DNA of 64,000 nucleotides from contig NZ_JAUSWX010000001.1 of assembly GCF_030815405.1 (NCBI RefSeq), forward strand, positions 310,001 through 374,000, given 5' to 3'. Below are positions 43,193 to 51,521 of this stretch, one piece after another. Under the pieces are notes generated by a model, which had not been told where the DNA came from, made no database searches, and worked only from the letters and a program-made list of their open reading frames with translations. The stretch is from Agromyces albus. Its GTDB lineage: Bacteria > Actinomycetota > Actinomycetes > Actinomycetales > Microbacteriaceae. Position 1 is the first letter of the stretch; the number at the start of each line of letters is the position of its first letter. Made by a program: the position numbers and the translations under genes.

Positions 43193-44620
43193 GTGACCTC
43201 GAATCAGCCTGCCACCGCCGCCGCTGGCACCATAGCTCCCGCCACCGACGGCGCGAAGGCACACGGCGGCACCCTCGGCCTCGGCCAGGGCACGGCGCTC
43301 TACATCGGAAGCGTACTCGGCACCGGCATCCTCGTGCTGCCCGGGCTGGCGGCGGCCGCGGCCGGCCCGGCGTCGATCGTCGCAGTGGCTGCGGTGCTGG
43401 TGCTGTCCATCCCGCTCGCCGGCACCTTCGCCGCCCTTGCTGCGCGCTATCCCGATGCCGGTGGCGTGGCGAGCTTCGTGCGGCGCGCCCTCGGCGGCAC
43501 CGCCGCGCGCATGACCGGGTACTGGTTCTACTTCGGCGTGTGCGTGGGCGCGCCCGTGCTCGCGATTCTCGGCGGCGAGTACGTGGTCGCCGTGCTGGGC
43601 GTCGACCGCGCCGCCGTGCCGATCATCGGCTTCGCGGTCTTCGTGCCGCCCTTCGTCGCCAACTGGTTCGGCGTACGCGTGGCGGGTTGGGTGCAGTTCG
43701 TGCTCACGGGCCTGCTGATCTCGGTCGTCGTCGGAGTCGTGGCCGTCACGTTCCCGGCGGTCGACGCCTCGAACTTCGAGCCGTTCCTGCCGAACGGCTG
43801 GACCGGTGTCGGCTTGGCGATCAGCCTCTTCGTCTGGGCGTTCGCTGGCTGGGAGGTCGGCACTCACATCGCCGGCGAGTTCAAGAACCCGCGGCGCACG
43901 ATCCCGCTCGCCACCGGCATCGCGATCGTCGTCGTCGGCGTCGGCTACCTCGCGCTGCAGTTCGTCACCGTGGCCGTGCTCGACGATCGTGCCGGCGACG
44001 GGCAGGCGCCGCTCGTCGACCTCGTCGAGACCACGATGCCCGGTGTCGGGCCGGTGCTCATCGCGATCGTCGCCGCGATCGTCACGTTCGGCGTGATGAA
44101 CGCCTATCTGCCGGCCTTCGGCAAGCTCGGGGCCGCGCTCGGCCGCGACGGCGACCTGCCCCGGTTCTTCTCGAAGGGCGCGGCCGATGGCGAGATCCCG
44201 CGTCGTGCGCTCGCGCTCACGGGCGTGCTCATCACGGTGTACTTCGGCCTCATGCTGCTGAACGACCTCGACCTCACGGGCTTCATCCTCATCCACACGA
44301 GCAACATGGTCGCGATCTACGCCCTCGGCATGGTCGCGGCGACGCTCCTGCTGCGCCGGTGGAGCTTCGGCTGGTGGCTCGCCGTGATCGCCACCGTGAT
44401 GACGGCCGGCCTCCTCGTGCTCGCCTGGGCGAACCTCGTGGTGCCGCTCGTGCTGGCGGTCGCCGCGGTGATCGTGACCGTGGTGCGCCGCCTCCGGATC
44501 GATCCGCGTCGCGCTGCGCCCGGCGCTACTCGATCACCGGGCGAGAGCGTGTTCGCCGGAGCCGGCGCCACCACCCCCGCTTCCACCGCAGCATCCGCCA
44601 CCCCAGAGGAGACCGAGTGA
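43193..44620 (+). CDS. APC-family amino-acid permease
   Basis: This 475-residue protein has about 12 membrane spans. GTALYIGSVLGTGILVLPGL is the substrate-binding unwound helix 1 of APC transporters, PDAGGVASFVRRALGG follows span 2, and FAGWEVGTHIAGEFKNPRRT is helix 6 and its loop. It probably imports or exchanges an amino acid or amine. The GTG at 43193 was chosen because the family core begins soon after; a GTG at 43121 is in frame, but its extra 24 residues cross an inverted repeat. The stop overlaps the next gene (GTGA), so the permease and a cyclase form one unit. Confidence 0.85.
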   Translation: MTSNQPATAAAGTIAPATDGAKAHGGTLGLGQGTALYIGSVLGTGILVLPGLAAAAAGPASIVAVAAVLVLSIPLAGTFAALAARYPDAGGVASFVRRALGGTAARMTGYWFYFGVCVGAPVLAILGGEYVVAVLGVDRAAVPIIGFAVFVPPFVANWFGVRVAGWVQFVLTGLLISVVVGVVAVTFPAVDASNFEPFLPNGWTGVGLAISLFVWAFAGWEVGTHIAGEFKNPRRTIPLATGIAIVVVGVGYLALQFVTVAVLDDRAGDGQAPLVDLVETTMPGVGPVLIAIVAAIVTFGVMNAYLPAFGKLGAALGRDGDLPRFFSKGAADGEIPRRALALTGVLITVYFGLMLLNDLDLTGFILIHTSNMVAIYALGMVAATLLLRRWSFGWWLAVIATVMTAGLLVLAWANLVVPLVLAVAAVIVTVVRRLRIDPRRAAPGATRSPGESVFAGAGATTPASTAASATPEETE

Positions 44621-45576
44621 CCGAGTACCGCGCCCGTTTCGACGCCGAGATCGAGTTCGTGAACGGGGGCGGGCTGCGCGCCCACGGCTTCCGCCTCGAC
44701 CTGCCGTCGGCGAGCGTCACCGAGGCCGAGATCGCCGAGCTCCTCGTGCGCCATCTCGGGCTCGCGCTCGTGAGCCGCGTCGAGCTCGCGAACCTTGAGA
44801 TCGTCGAGGAGGCGCACCGTGGCTCTCGCGGCATGGGCAGCCACGGCGGCGACGGCGCCGACGACGCGCGCACCGCAGCCGCGACATCCGCAGTCCCGGC
44901 CGCTCGTCGCGGCGAACTCGTCGACCTCAGCCACACGATCCGCGCGGGACTCGTCACCTACCCGGGCCTCCCCTCGCCCACGATCACGCCGCATCTCACC
45001 CGCGAGGCGTCGCGCGGCGTCTACGCGCCCGGCACCGAGTTCGCGATGGACATCATCACGATGATCGGCAACACCGGCACCTACCTCGACAGCCCGTTCC
45101 ACCGCTATGAGAGCGGCGGCGACCTCGCGAGCCTCGAGCTCGACACCCTCGTGGGCGTGCCCGCCGAGGTCTTCCGGCTGACGGATGCCTCGAGCCGCGG
45201 CATCCCGGCCGAGGTCTTCTTCGATCGTGAGCTCGCCGGCACGGCCGTGCTGCTGCACACGGGCTGGAGCCGCCACTTCGGGCAGCCCGAGTACCTGCAC
45301 GGGTCGCCGTTCCTCACCGAGGCGGGCGCGCGGCACCTCGCCGACGCCGGCGTGCTCATCGTGGGCATCGACGCGCTCAACATCGACGACACCGAGAGCG
45401 GCGGCGAGCGGCCGGCGCACTCGATCCTGCTCGAAGCCGGCATCCACGTCGTGGAGCACCTCACAGCGCTCGATCGAGTGCCGGTGCGGGGCGCGAGCTT
45501 CACCGCGGTGCCGCCGCGGGTCGAGGGCTTCGGCACGTTCCCGGTGCGGGCGTTCGCGGAGGTTCCCGCTTCCTAG
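44617..45576 (+). CDS. Cyclase-family (kynurenine formamidase-like) protein with extra N-terminal domain
   Basis: The 319-residue protein has an unusual N-terminal domain of about 70 residues (FDAEIEFVNGGGLRAHGFRL, then a helix) and a flexible Gly/Asp/Ala linker. A cyclase fold (PF04199 type) follows from ELVDLSHTIRAGLVTYPGLP. The family metal motif H-x-G-T-H-x-D-x-P-x-H appears as NTGTYLDSPFH (152-162), so two of the metal-binding His are Asn and Tyr. Catalysis may therefore differ or be lost. GAGGAGACCGA precedes the GTG start, which overlaps the amino-acid permease stop. The pair hints at uptake and hydrolysis of an N-acylated or cyclic amino compound. Confidence 0.75.
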   Translation: MTEYRARFDAEIEFVNGGGLRAHGFRLDLPSASVTEAEIAELLVRHLGLALVSRVELANLEIVEEAHRGSRGMGSHGGDGADDARTAAATSAVPAARRGELVDLSHTIRAGLVTYPGLPSPTITPHLTREASRGVYAPGTEFAMDIITMIGNTGTYLDSPFHRYESGGDLASLELDTLVGVPAEVFRLTDASSRGIPAEVFFDRELAGTAVLLHTGWSRHFGQPEYLHGSPFLTEAGARHLADAGVLIVGIDALNIDDTESGGERPAHSILLEAGIHVVEHLTALDRVPVRGASFTAVPPRVEGFGTFPVRAFAEVPAS

Positions 45577-45639
45577 CCGCCCACGCCGCGCGGGCCGTGC
45601 CTGCTGGCATCAACCGCGCGGGTGGGTGAGGATGGAACA

Positions 45640-46470
45640 ATGACTGCTCCCGCGTACGCCCTTCGCGACGGCAACTCGATTCCGGCGATCGGCCTCGGAA
45701 CCTTCGGGTTGAACGACCAGACGGGCATCGACGCGATCACCGCGGGCATCAGCGCCGGCTACCGACTCATCGACACGGCCTACAACTACGGCAACGAAGA
45801 AGAGGTCGGCGAGGCGATCCGCCGCTCGGGCGTCGACCGCAGCGACCTCGTGATCACGACGAAGCTCCCAGGCCGTCATCACGGCTTCGACGAGACGCTC
45901 GCGAGCTTCGAGCAGTCGCGCTCCCGCCTCGACCTCGACTGGGTCGACCTCTACCTCATCCACTGGCCGCTGCCGCACGTCGACAAGTACCTCCACAGCT
46001 GGCGGGCGATGATCTCGCTGCGCGAGAAGGGGCTCGTGCGCTCGATCGGCGTCTCGAACTTCACGCCGGCGATGCTCACGAGGCTCATCGACGAGACCGG
46101 CGTCACTCCTGTCGTCAACCAGGTCGAGCTGCACCCCTACTTCCCACAGGCCGAGCTGCGCGCCTTCCACGAAGAACACGAGATCCGCACCGAGAGCTGG
46201 ACCCCGCTCGCGAAGGGCCGCGAACTGCTCGCCGAGCCCGTCGTCGCCGCGATCGCGGCCGAGCACCACGTCACGCCCGCGCAGGCGGTGCTGCGCTGGC
46301 ACATCGAGCTCGAGGCCATTCCGATTCCGAAGTCGTCGGATGCCGCACGCCAACGTGAGAACTTCGACGTGTTCGGATTCGAACTCTCGAACGACGAGGT
46401 CGAGGCGATCTCATCGCTCGCGCGCGGACGCCTCTGGGGCGGCGACCCCGACACGCATGAGGAGTTCTGA
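45640..46470 (+). CDS. Aldo/keto reductase
   Basis: The 276-residue cytosolic NADPH-dependent oxidoreductase has all four catalytic residues in place: Asp and Tyr in DTAYNYGNEEEVGEAI, Lys in VITTKLPGRHHG and His in DLYLIHWPLP. The cofactor-binding PIPKSSDAARQRENFDVFGF is near the end. It is close to the 2,5-diketogluconate reductase group of AKR5, reducing aldehydes or ketones. GAGGATGGAACA precedes the ATG at 45640; an in-frame Met seven codons upstream is weaker. It stands alone on the plus strand. Confidence 0.92.
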   Translation: MTAPAYALRDGNSIPAIGLGTFGLNDQTGIDAITAGISAGYRLIDTAYNYGNEEEVGEAIRRSGVDRSDLVITTKLPGRHHGFDETLASFEQSRSRLDLDWVDLYLIHWPLPHVDKYLHSWRAMISLREKGLVRSIGVSNFTPAMLTRLIDETGVTPVVNQVELHPYFPQAELRAFHEEHEIRTESWTPLAKGRELLAEPVVAAIAAEHHVTPAQAVLRWHIELEAIPIPKSSDAARQRENFDVFGFELSNDEVEAISSLARGRLWGGDPDTHEEF

Positions 46471-46491
46471 GCACCGATGTGCTCGCACCGG

Positions 46492-46522
46492 TTGACCTCA
46501 AGTTCGGTTGAAGTCCTAGCGT
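46492..46522 (+). promoter_or_regulatory. MerR/SoxR-type promoter of the MFS gene
   Basis: TTGACC (46492-46497) and TAGCGT (46517-46522) are 19 bases apart, the overlong spacer typical of MerR-family activated promoters. The spacer holds a dyad, CCTCAAGTT-CG-GTTGAAGTC (starting at 46496), close to the SoxR consensus. The GTG at 46530 is 7 bases past the -10, so the mRNA is probably leaderless. No MerR gene lies in the window, so the activator must be elsewhere. Confidence 0.75.
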
Positions 46523-46529
46523 CGATCGA

Positions 46530-47993
46530 GTGAGCGAACCGATGACGGAACCGAACCCGCGCACGACAGAGCCCGGCGTCGTCGACGACGCCGAGCGGTT
46601 TCCGCCGGTCGGAGCGACAGAACCGTCGACGCGCTCCGGCCGCGACCCCGGGCCGCTCTCCCTGCCCTACCGGTGGCTGTCGATCGGCATGTTCTCGCTC
46701 ATCTTCCTCGCCGCGTTCGAGGCGATGGCGGTCACCACCGTGATGCCCCTCGTCGCCCGCGACCTCGACGGCGTGGAGTTCTTCGCCCTCGCGTTCGCCG
46801 TGCCGCTCGCGGCCGGCATCATCGGCATGGTGCTCGCCGGCAACTGGACCGATCGGTCGGGGCCGTTGCCGTCGCTCGTCGTCTCGGCGCTGCTCTTCGT
46901 GGTCGGCCTGCTGATCGCGGGCACGGCGGCGGACATGGGCGTGTTCATCGTCGGCCGGTTCGTGCACGGCTTGAGCGGCGCCGCCGTGATCGTGCCGCTC
47001 TACGTCATCGTCGCGCGGGTGTATCCCGAGGCGCTTCGGGCGCGCGTGTTCGCGGGGTTCGCGGCGGCGTGGGTCATCCCGTCGATCATCGGACCGGCGC
47101 TCGCCGGCGTCGTCGCCGAGGCCGTGAGCTGGCACTGGGTGTTCCTCGGCGTGATCGGGCTCATGCTGCCCGCCGCCGCGATGATGGTGCCGCCGATCCT
47201 GCGCGTGCGCGACCAGGTGCAGGGCGATCCCACGGTGCGCTGGAGTCTCGGCCGGGTCGGCTGGTCGGTGCTCACCGCGGTCGCCGCCCTCGCGCTCTCG
47301 CTCTCGAAGGAGTTCCCCGAGCCGTGGCGCTGGATGATCGCGGTCCTGTCGATCGGCCTCGTCGTGGTCGCGGTACGCCCGCTCATGCCCGCGGGCACGT
47401 TGCGTGCCGCGCGGGGCATGCCCGCCACGGTGCTGCTGCGGCTCATCGTCGCCGGTGCGTTCTTCGGCTCCGAGATCTACCTGCCGTACCTCTTCATCGA
47501 GCGGTACGAGTTCTCGCCGAGCCTCGCCGGCGCGGTGCTCACCGGCGCGGGTGTCACCTGGGCGGCCGCCTCCTGGCTGCAGGGACGCCTCGGCGACCGG
47601 GTGTCGAACACGCAATCGGTGCAGATCGGAGCCGCGCTGCTCGCCGCGTCGCTCGTCGTCGTGCTCCTCGTCGCCGCATTCATGCTCTCGCCGGTCATCG
47701 CCTTCGCCGCGTGGACCCTCGCGGGCGGCGCGATGGGCTTCATGTACCCGCGCTTCTCGGTGGCGGTGCTGAGCCTCTCGCCCGTGTCGTCGCAGGGGTT
47801 CAACAGTGCTGCGCTCTCGATCGGCGAGTCGCTCGGGGCATCCGTCGCACTCGCGATCACGGCACTCGCGGCAAGCGCTGTCGTGGGCGGGGCGTTCACG
47901 GCGGAGTTCGCCGTCGGCGTGGCGATCGCGGTGGTGGCGGTGGTGCTCGCGCAGCGCGTGCGGCCGACGGTCGAGGCATCCGCCGGCTCATAG
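46530..47993 (+). CDS. MFS transporter (putative multidrug efflux)
   Basis: This 487-residue transporter has a Pro/Asp-rich head of about 45 residues and about 14 hydrophobic segments. MPLVARDLDG follows span 1, GNWTDRSGPLPSLVVSALL is motif A, and AAWVIPSIIGPALAGVVAEA is motif C of drug antiporters. The start is the GTG at 46530, right at the expected transcription start; an ATG at 46542 is the alternative. Its promoter has the architecture used by SoxR-like redox or drug sensors, which supports an efflux or redox-stress role. The substrate is unknown. It ends 5 bases before the operator of the next gene. Confidence 0.85.
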   Translation: MSEPMTEPNPRTTEPGVVDDAERFPPVGATEPSTRSGRDPGPLSLPYRWLSIGMFSLIFLAAFEAMAVTTVMPLVARDLDGVEFFALAFAVPLAAGIIGMVLAGNWTDRSGPLPSLVVSALLFVVGLLIAGTAADMGVFIVGRFVHGLSGAAVIVPLYVIVARVYPEALRARVFAGFAAAWVIPSIIGPALAGVVAEAVSWHWVFLGVIGLMLPAAAMMVPPILRVRDQVQGDPTVRWSLGRVGWSVLTAVAALALSLSKEFPEPWRWMIAVLSIGLVVVAVRPLMPAGTLRAARGMPATVLLRLIVAGAFFGSEIYLPYLFIERYEFSPSLAGAVLTGAGVTWAAASWLQGRLGDRVSNTQSVQIGAALLAASLVVVLLVAAFMLSPVIAFAAWTLAGGAMGFMYPRFSVAVLSLSPVSSQGFNSAALSIGESLGASVALAITALAASAVVGGAFTAEFAVGVAIAVVAVVLAQRVRPTVEASAGS

Positions 47994-47997
47994 CGCC

Positions 47998-48049
47998 GAT
48001 GTGACGTCACATCTGTGACAGTCACATTCCGTTCGGAACTGTGCATAAT
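47998..48049 (+). promoter_or_regulatory. Twin palindromic operators and promoter of lacI-1
   Basis: GATGTGACGTCACATC (47998-48013) and TGTGAC-A-GTCACA (48014-48026) are two abutting perfect palindromes sharing the GTGAC/GTCAC half-site. CATAAT (48044-48049) is a good -10 downstream. The same half-sites reappear before araD1, so this is autoregulation by the LacI protein encoded next. The spacing of 1 base differs from the 0 and 4-base forms seen in the other copies. Confidence 0.7.
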
Positions 48050-48102
48050 GGTCTCGCCGGCGTGTGTGACCGTGAACATGCCGAAATCCGAACGAGGTCA
48101 TT

Positions 48103-49122
48103 TTGACAGTCGAGCCGCAGCGGGGGCGCGCCCCGAGCATCCGCGACGTCGCGCGCCTCGCCGGGGTCTCGCACCAGACCGTCTCGCGCGTGCTGAACCA
48201 TCACCCGAGCATCCGGCCCGAGACGAAGCAGCGCGTGCTCGACGTCATCGCCGAGATGCAGTACAAGCCCAATCGCGCGGCCCGTGCACTCGTGACGAGC
48301 CGCTCCCGCACGATCGGCATCCTCTCGGCGTCGAGCACGCAATACGGCCCGGCGTCGAGCATCGCGGCGATCGAGGAGGCGGCCCGCGCCTCGGGCTATT
48401 GGGTGAGCACCGCCAACATCGAGTCGTCGGATGCTCGCACGATCGCCGATGGGCTCGAGCACCTCGCCGCCCAGGGCATCGAGGGTCTCGTGGTCATCGC
48501 ACCGCAGGTGCGGGTGTTCGATGCCCTCGCCCAGCTGTCGATCGACGTGCCCTACGTGAGCCTGCAGTCGACCGGACGAGACCCCGACCACGCGCTGTCC
48601 GTCGACCAGATTGCGGGCGCCCGCATCGCCACACGGCACCTGATCGCACAGGGCCACCGCAGCATCTATCACCTCGCCGGTCCGCAGGACTGGATCGAGG
48701 CCGAAGCGCGGATGCGCGGATTCCTCGAGGAGATGAGCGCGCAAGACGTGCCCACCACCGCGCCGATCCTCGGTGACTGGACGGCCGACTTCGGCTACCA
48801 CGCCGGCCGTGAGCTGCTGACGGTGCGGGACTTCACCGCGATCTTCGCGTCCAATGACCAGATGGCGCTCGGACTCATGCACGCCATTCGCGACGAGGGA
48901 CTCGAGATTCCGCGCGACGTCTCGATCGTCGGATTCGACGACATCCCCGAGGCGGCGCACTTCTGGCCGCCGCTCACGACCGTGCGGCAGGACTTCGCCG
49001 AATTGGGCCGCCGCTGCGTGGCCCTGCTCCTCGGCGACCTCGACCCGGCAGCGCCCGATTACCGAGGCACGATCACGCCGGAGCTCGTGGTGCGCGGCAC
49101 CACCGGCGCACCGTCGTTCTGA
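48103..49122 (+). CDS. LacI-family repressor of the arabinose import half (lacI-1)
   Basis: The 339-residue regulator has the helix-turn-helix PSIRDVARLAGVSHQTVSRV, the hinge NRAARALVTSRSRTIGIL and a sugar-binding core with VSIVGFDDIPEAAHFWPPLT. The TTG start at 48103 follows GAGG at a good distance. It is a paralogue of the LacI at 58462, which shares SHQTVSRVLN and VIGFDDIPEAA. It is followed by araD1 and a sugar importer whose promoter has the same TGTGA/TCACA half-sites as its own. Arabinose or a derivative is the likely inducer, though that is inferred from the regulon. Confidence 0.88.
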   Translation: MTVEPQRGRAPSIRDVARLAGVSHQTVSRVLNHHPSIRPETKQRVLDVIAEMQYKPNRAARALVTSRSRTIGILSASSTQYGPASSIAAIEEAARASGYWVSTANIESSDARTIADGLEHLAAQGIEGLVVIAPQVRVFDALAQLSIDVPYVSLQSTGRDPDHALSVDQIAGARIATRHLIAQGHRSIYHLAGPQDWIEAEARMRGFLEEMSAQDVPTTAPILGDWTADFGYHAGRELLTVRDFTAIFASNDQMALGLMHAIRDEGLEIPRDVSIVGFDDIPEAAHFWPPLTTVRQDFAELGRRCVALLLGDLDPAAPDYRGTITPELVVRGTTGAPSF

Positions 49123-49185
49123 CGGCTCCGTTGCCGAATGCTCGGCTCGGAAGATCCGTCGTTACCGATTCGTGATGACTCGGAG

Positions 49186-49254
49186 TTGACAGGAGCTTCA
49201 ACCATGTGGCTAACATAAGTGTCGCCATGTGAACGGTCACATTGACTGTCACAT
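49186..49254 (+). promoter_or_regulatory. araD1-importer promoter with two LacI-1-type boxes
   Basis: TTGACA (49186-49191) and TAACAT (49211-49216) form a promoter with a 19-base spacer. Directly after it are ATGTGA-ACGG-TCACAT (49227-49242), a perfect 16-bp dyad, and ATTGACTGTCACAT (49241-49254), a one-sided copy of the lacI-1 box. Bound repressor would block early elongation. Half-site copies (CGGTCACATTGA at 50134-50145, and a GTCAC near 50212) occur again before the binding-protein gene. Confidence 0.65.
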
Positions 49255-49288
49255 GGAACGCCCCAACCCGATCGACGAAGGAGTCTCC

Positions 49289-49366
49289 GTGCTGACAGCG
49301 CCCACCTCGCACGACCGCCGCTGCAGTTCCGGCCGGTCCAGCGCGAGCTGCGGAGCAGCGCGTTGA
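49289..49366 (+). CDS. Small leader ORF coupled to araD1 (25 residues)
   Basis: GTG at 49289 follows AAGGAG by 5 bases and encodes MLTAPTSHDRRCSSGRSSAS and five more residues. Its TGA (49364-49366) overlaps the TTG start of araD1 by two bases. The second araD has the same arrangement with an unrelated peptide, which suggests that translation of the small ORF, not its product, matters. araD1 itself has a weak TTG start. Expression and function are untested. Confidence 0.5.
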   Translation: MLTAPTSHDRRCSSGRSSASCGAAR

Positions 49367-50124
49367 GCACGTTCGGGCCCCAGGTCGAGGTCGCCATCGC
49401 ACGAGTGCGTGCCGACGTGGCACGGCTGCACGGGGAGTTGACCCGGTATGGCCTCGTGGTGTGGACGGGCGGAAACGTGTCAGGCCGCGTGCCGGGTGCC
49501 GACCTCTTCGTGATCAAGCCCTCTGGCGTGTCGTACGACGAGCTCGCTCCCGAGAACATGATCCTGTGCGACCTCGACGGAAACGTGGTGTCGGGCACAC
49601 CGGGCAGCGATCGGGCCCCGTCATCCGACACGGCGGCGCACGCCTACGTGTACCGGCACATGCCGGAGATCGGCGGCGTCGTGCACACGCACTCCACGTA
49701 TGCGACGGCGTGGGCGTCGCGGGGCGAGGAGATCCCGTGTGTGATCACGGCGATGGCCGACGAGTTCGGCGGGCCGATCCCGGTGGGTCCGTTCGCGATC
49801 ATCGGCGATGACTCGATCGGCCAGGGCATCGTCGAGACGCTCACGGGCCACCGGTCCCGAGCCGTGCTGATGCAGAACCACGGCCCGTTCACCATCGGCG
49901 CGAACGCGAAGGACGCGGTGAAGGCGGCCGTGATGGTCGAGGATGTCGCCCGCACGGTGCACCTGGCTCGTGAGTCGGGCCCGTTGGTCCCGATCCCGCA
50001 GGACGCGATCGATCGGCTCTACGACCGCTACCAGAACGTGTACGGGCAGCAGGGCGATGCCCGCCTGACGACCGCAGACGGGCAGTCGAACGACGCCCGC
50101 CCGAAGAAAGTCGACCGGCGATGA
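49363..50124 (+). CDS. araD: L-ribulose-5-phosphate 4-epimerase, copy 1
   Basis: This 253-residue class II aldolase-fold epimerase has [20 protein letters not shown] (phosphate-binding Gly-Asn and Ser), [20 protein letters not shown] followed by THS (zinc His residues) and [13 protein letters not shown] (third zinc His). It converts L-ribulose 5-phosphate to D-xylulose 5-phosphate. The TTG start at 49363 follows CGGAG and is coupled to a leader ORF. Most of its length matches the second copy at 54526; only the ends differ (extra 20 C-terminal residues here). It heads the import operon, separate from araB and araA. Confidence 0.93.
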   Translation: MSTFGPQVEVAIARVRADVARLHGELTRYGLVVWTGGNVSGRVPGADLFVIKPSGVSYDELAPENMILCDLDGNVVSGTPGSDRAPSSDTAAHAYVYRHMPEIGGVVHTHSTYATAWASRGEEIPCVITAMADEFGGPIPVGPFAIIGDDSIGQGIVETLTGHRSRAVLMQNHGPFTIGANAKDAVKAAVMVEDVARTVHLARESGPLVPIPQDAIDRLYDRYQNVYGQQGDARLTTADGQSNDARPKKVDRR

Positions 50125-50260
50125 ACGATCGCCCGGTCACATTGAGCTTGCGCACCCCAACCACAGGGTGGGCGCGAGGGAGACGGCTGGCATGGACGCA
50201 GCCGCATCCGACTGTCACCAAGACAACGACGTCCAGACGGACACAGTGAAAGGAAACACC

Positions 50261-51385
50261 GTGAAGAACACGAAGAAGGTGCTTCTCGCGACGCTCGCAG
50301 CGGGCTCCATGCTCGCGCTCGCGGCGTGCGCAGGCGGCGGCGGCGACGCAGGCGAAGGCGAAGGCGGCGGCGGCCTCATCGGCGTCGCGATGCCCACCAA
50401 GAGCTCGGAGCGCTGGATCCAGGACGGCGACGCCGTCAAGGCCCAGCTCGAGGACCAGGGCTACACCGTCGACCTCCAGTACGCAGAGGACGACATCCCC
50501 ACCCAGGTCTCGCAGGTCGAGAACATGATCACCAAGGGTGCTGAGGCCCTGATCATCGCCGCGATCGACGGCACCACGCTCACGAGCGTGCTGCAGGATG
50601 CCGCTGACGCGGACATCCCCGTCATCGCCTACGACCGCCTCATCCGCGAGACCGAGAACGTCAACTACTACGCCTCGTTCGACAACTTCACCGTCGGACA
50701 GCAGCAGGCGTGGTCGGTGCTCAACGGCCTCGGTCTCACCGAGCTCGACGGCACGCCCATCGAGGGCGCTCCGGCCGGCCCGTTCAACATCGAGCTCTTC
50801 GCGGGCTCGCTCGACGACAACAACGCGTTCTTCTTCTTCGACGGTGCGATGGACGTGCTCCAGCCGCTCATCGACGACGGAACGCTCGTCGTGAAGTCGG
50901 GCCAGACCGACATCGAGCAGGTCGCGACGCTCCGTTGGGACGGCGAGACCGCCCAGAGCCGCATGGAGGACATCCTCACTGCGAACTACTCCGACGGCTC
51001 GACGGTCAACGCGGTGCTCTCGCCCTACGACGGCATCTCGCGCGGCATCATCTCGGCCCTCACCGACGCCGGCTACTCGGTCGGCGAAGGCTGGCCGATC
51101 ATCTCCGGCCAGGACGCCGAGCTCGACTCGGTCAAGGCGATCAACTCGGGTGAGCAGTACGCCACCATCTTCAAGGACACCCGCGAGCTCGCGGTCGTGG
51201 CCGTGGACATGGCCGTCGCCCTCCTGAACGACGAGGAGCCCGAGGTGAACAACACCGAGGACTACGACAACGGCGTGAAGGTCGTGCCGTCGTTCCTCCT
51301 CGACCCGGTGATCGTCGTCAAGGACAACATCACCGAGACCCTGGTCGACAGCGGCTACTGGACCGAAGAGGAAATCCAGGGCTAG
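50261..51385 (+). CDS. ChvE-type sugar-binding lipoprotein
   Basis: The 374-residue lipoprotein has its lipobox in LALAACAGG, then a Gly/Glu-rich linker, and a ribose-type binding fold: [58 protein letters not shown]. That last string is typical of ChvE and MmsA-system multiple-sugar binders (arabinose, xylose, galactose). The GTG at 50261 after AAAGGAAACACC fixes the start; the frame upstream includes operator-like DNA. It lies 136 bases after araD1 with further LacI half-sites between, so it may be separately tuned. Confidence 0.9.
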   Translation: MKNTKKVLLATLAAGSMLALAACAGGGGDAGEGEGGGGLIGVAMPTKSSERWIQDGDAVKAQLEDQGYTVDLQYAEDDIPTQVSQVENMITKGAEALIIAAIDGTTLTSVLQDAADADIPVIAYDRLIRETENVNYYASFDNFTVGQQQAWSVLNGLGLTELDGTPIEGAPAGPFNIELFAGSLDDNNAFFFFDGAMDVLQPLIDDGTLVVKSGQTDIEQVATLRWDGETAQSRMEDILTANYSDGSTVNAVLSPYDGISRGIISALTDAGYSVGEGWPIISGQDAELDSVKAINSGEQYATIFKDTRELAVVAVDMAVALLNDEEPEVNNTEDYDNGVKVVPSFLLDPVIVVKDNITETLVDSGYWTEEEIQG

Positions 51386-51521
51386 TCACCACCGGTACAT
51401 GCTGGCCGGATGACGGTCGACCCCTGCGTGTCGGGGCCCGAGCGGGAGTACTCTCGCCTCAGGTCCCGATCGCGGTGGCATCCGTCATCCGGCCGGCCCC
51501 GGCAATGAAGCAGGAGCAAGG

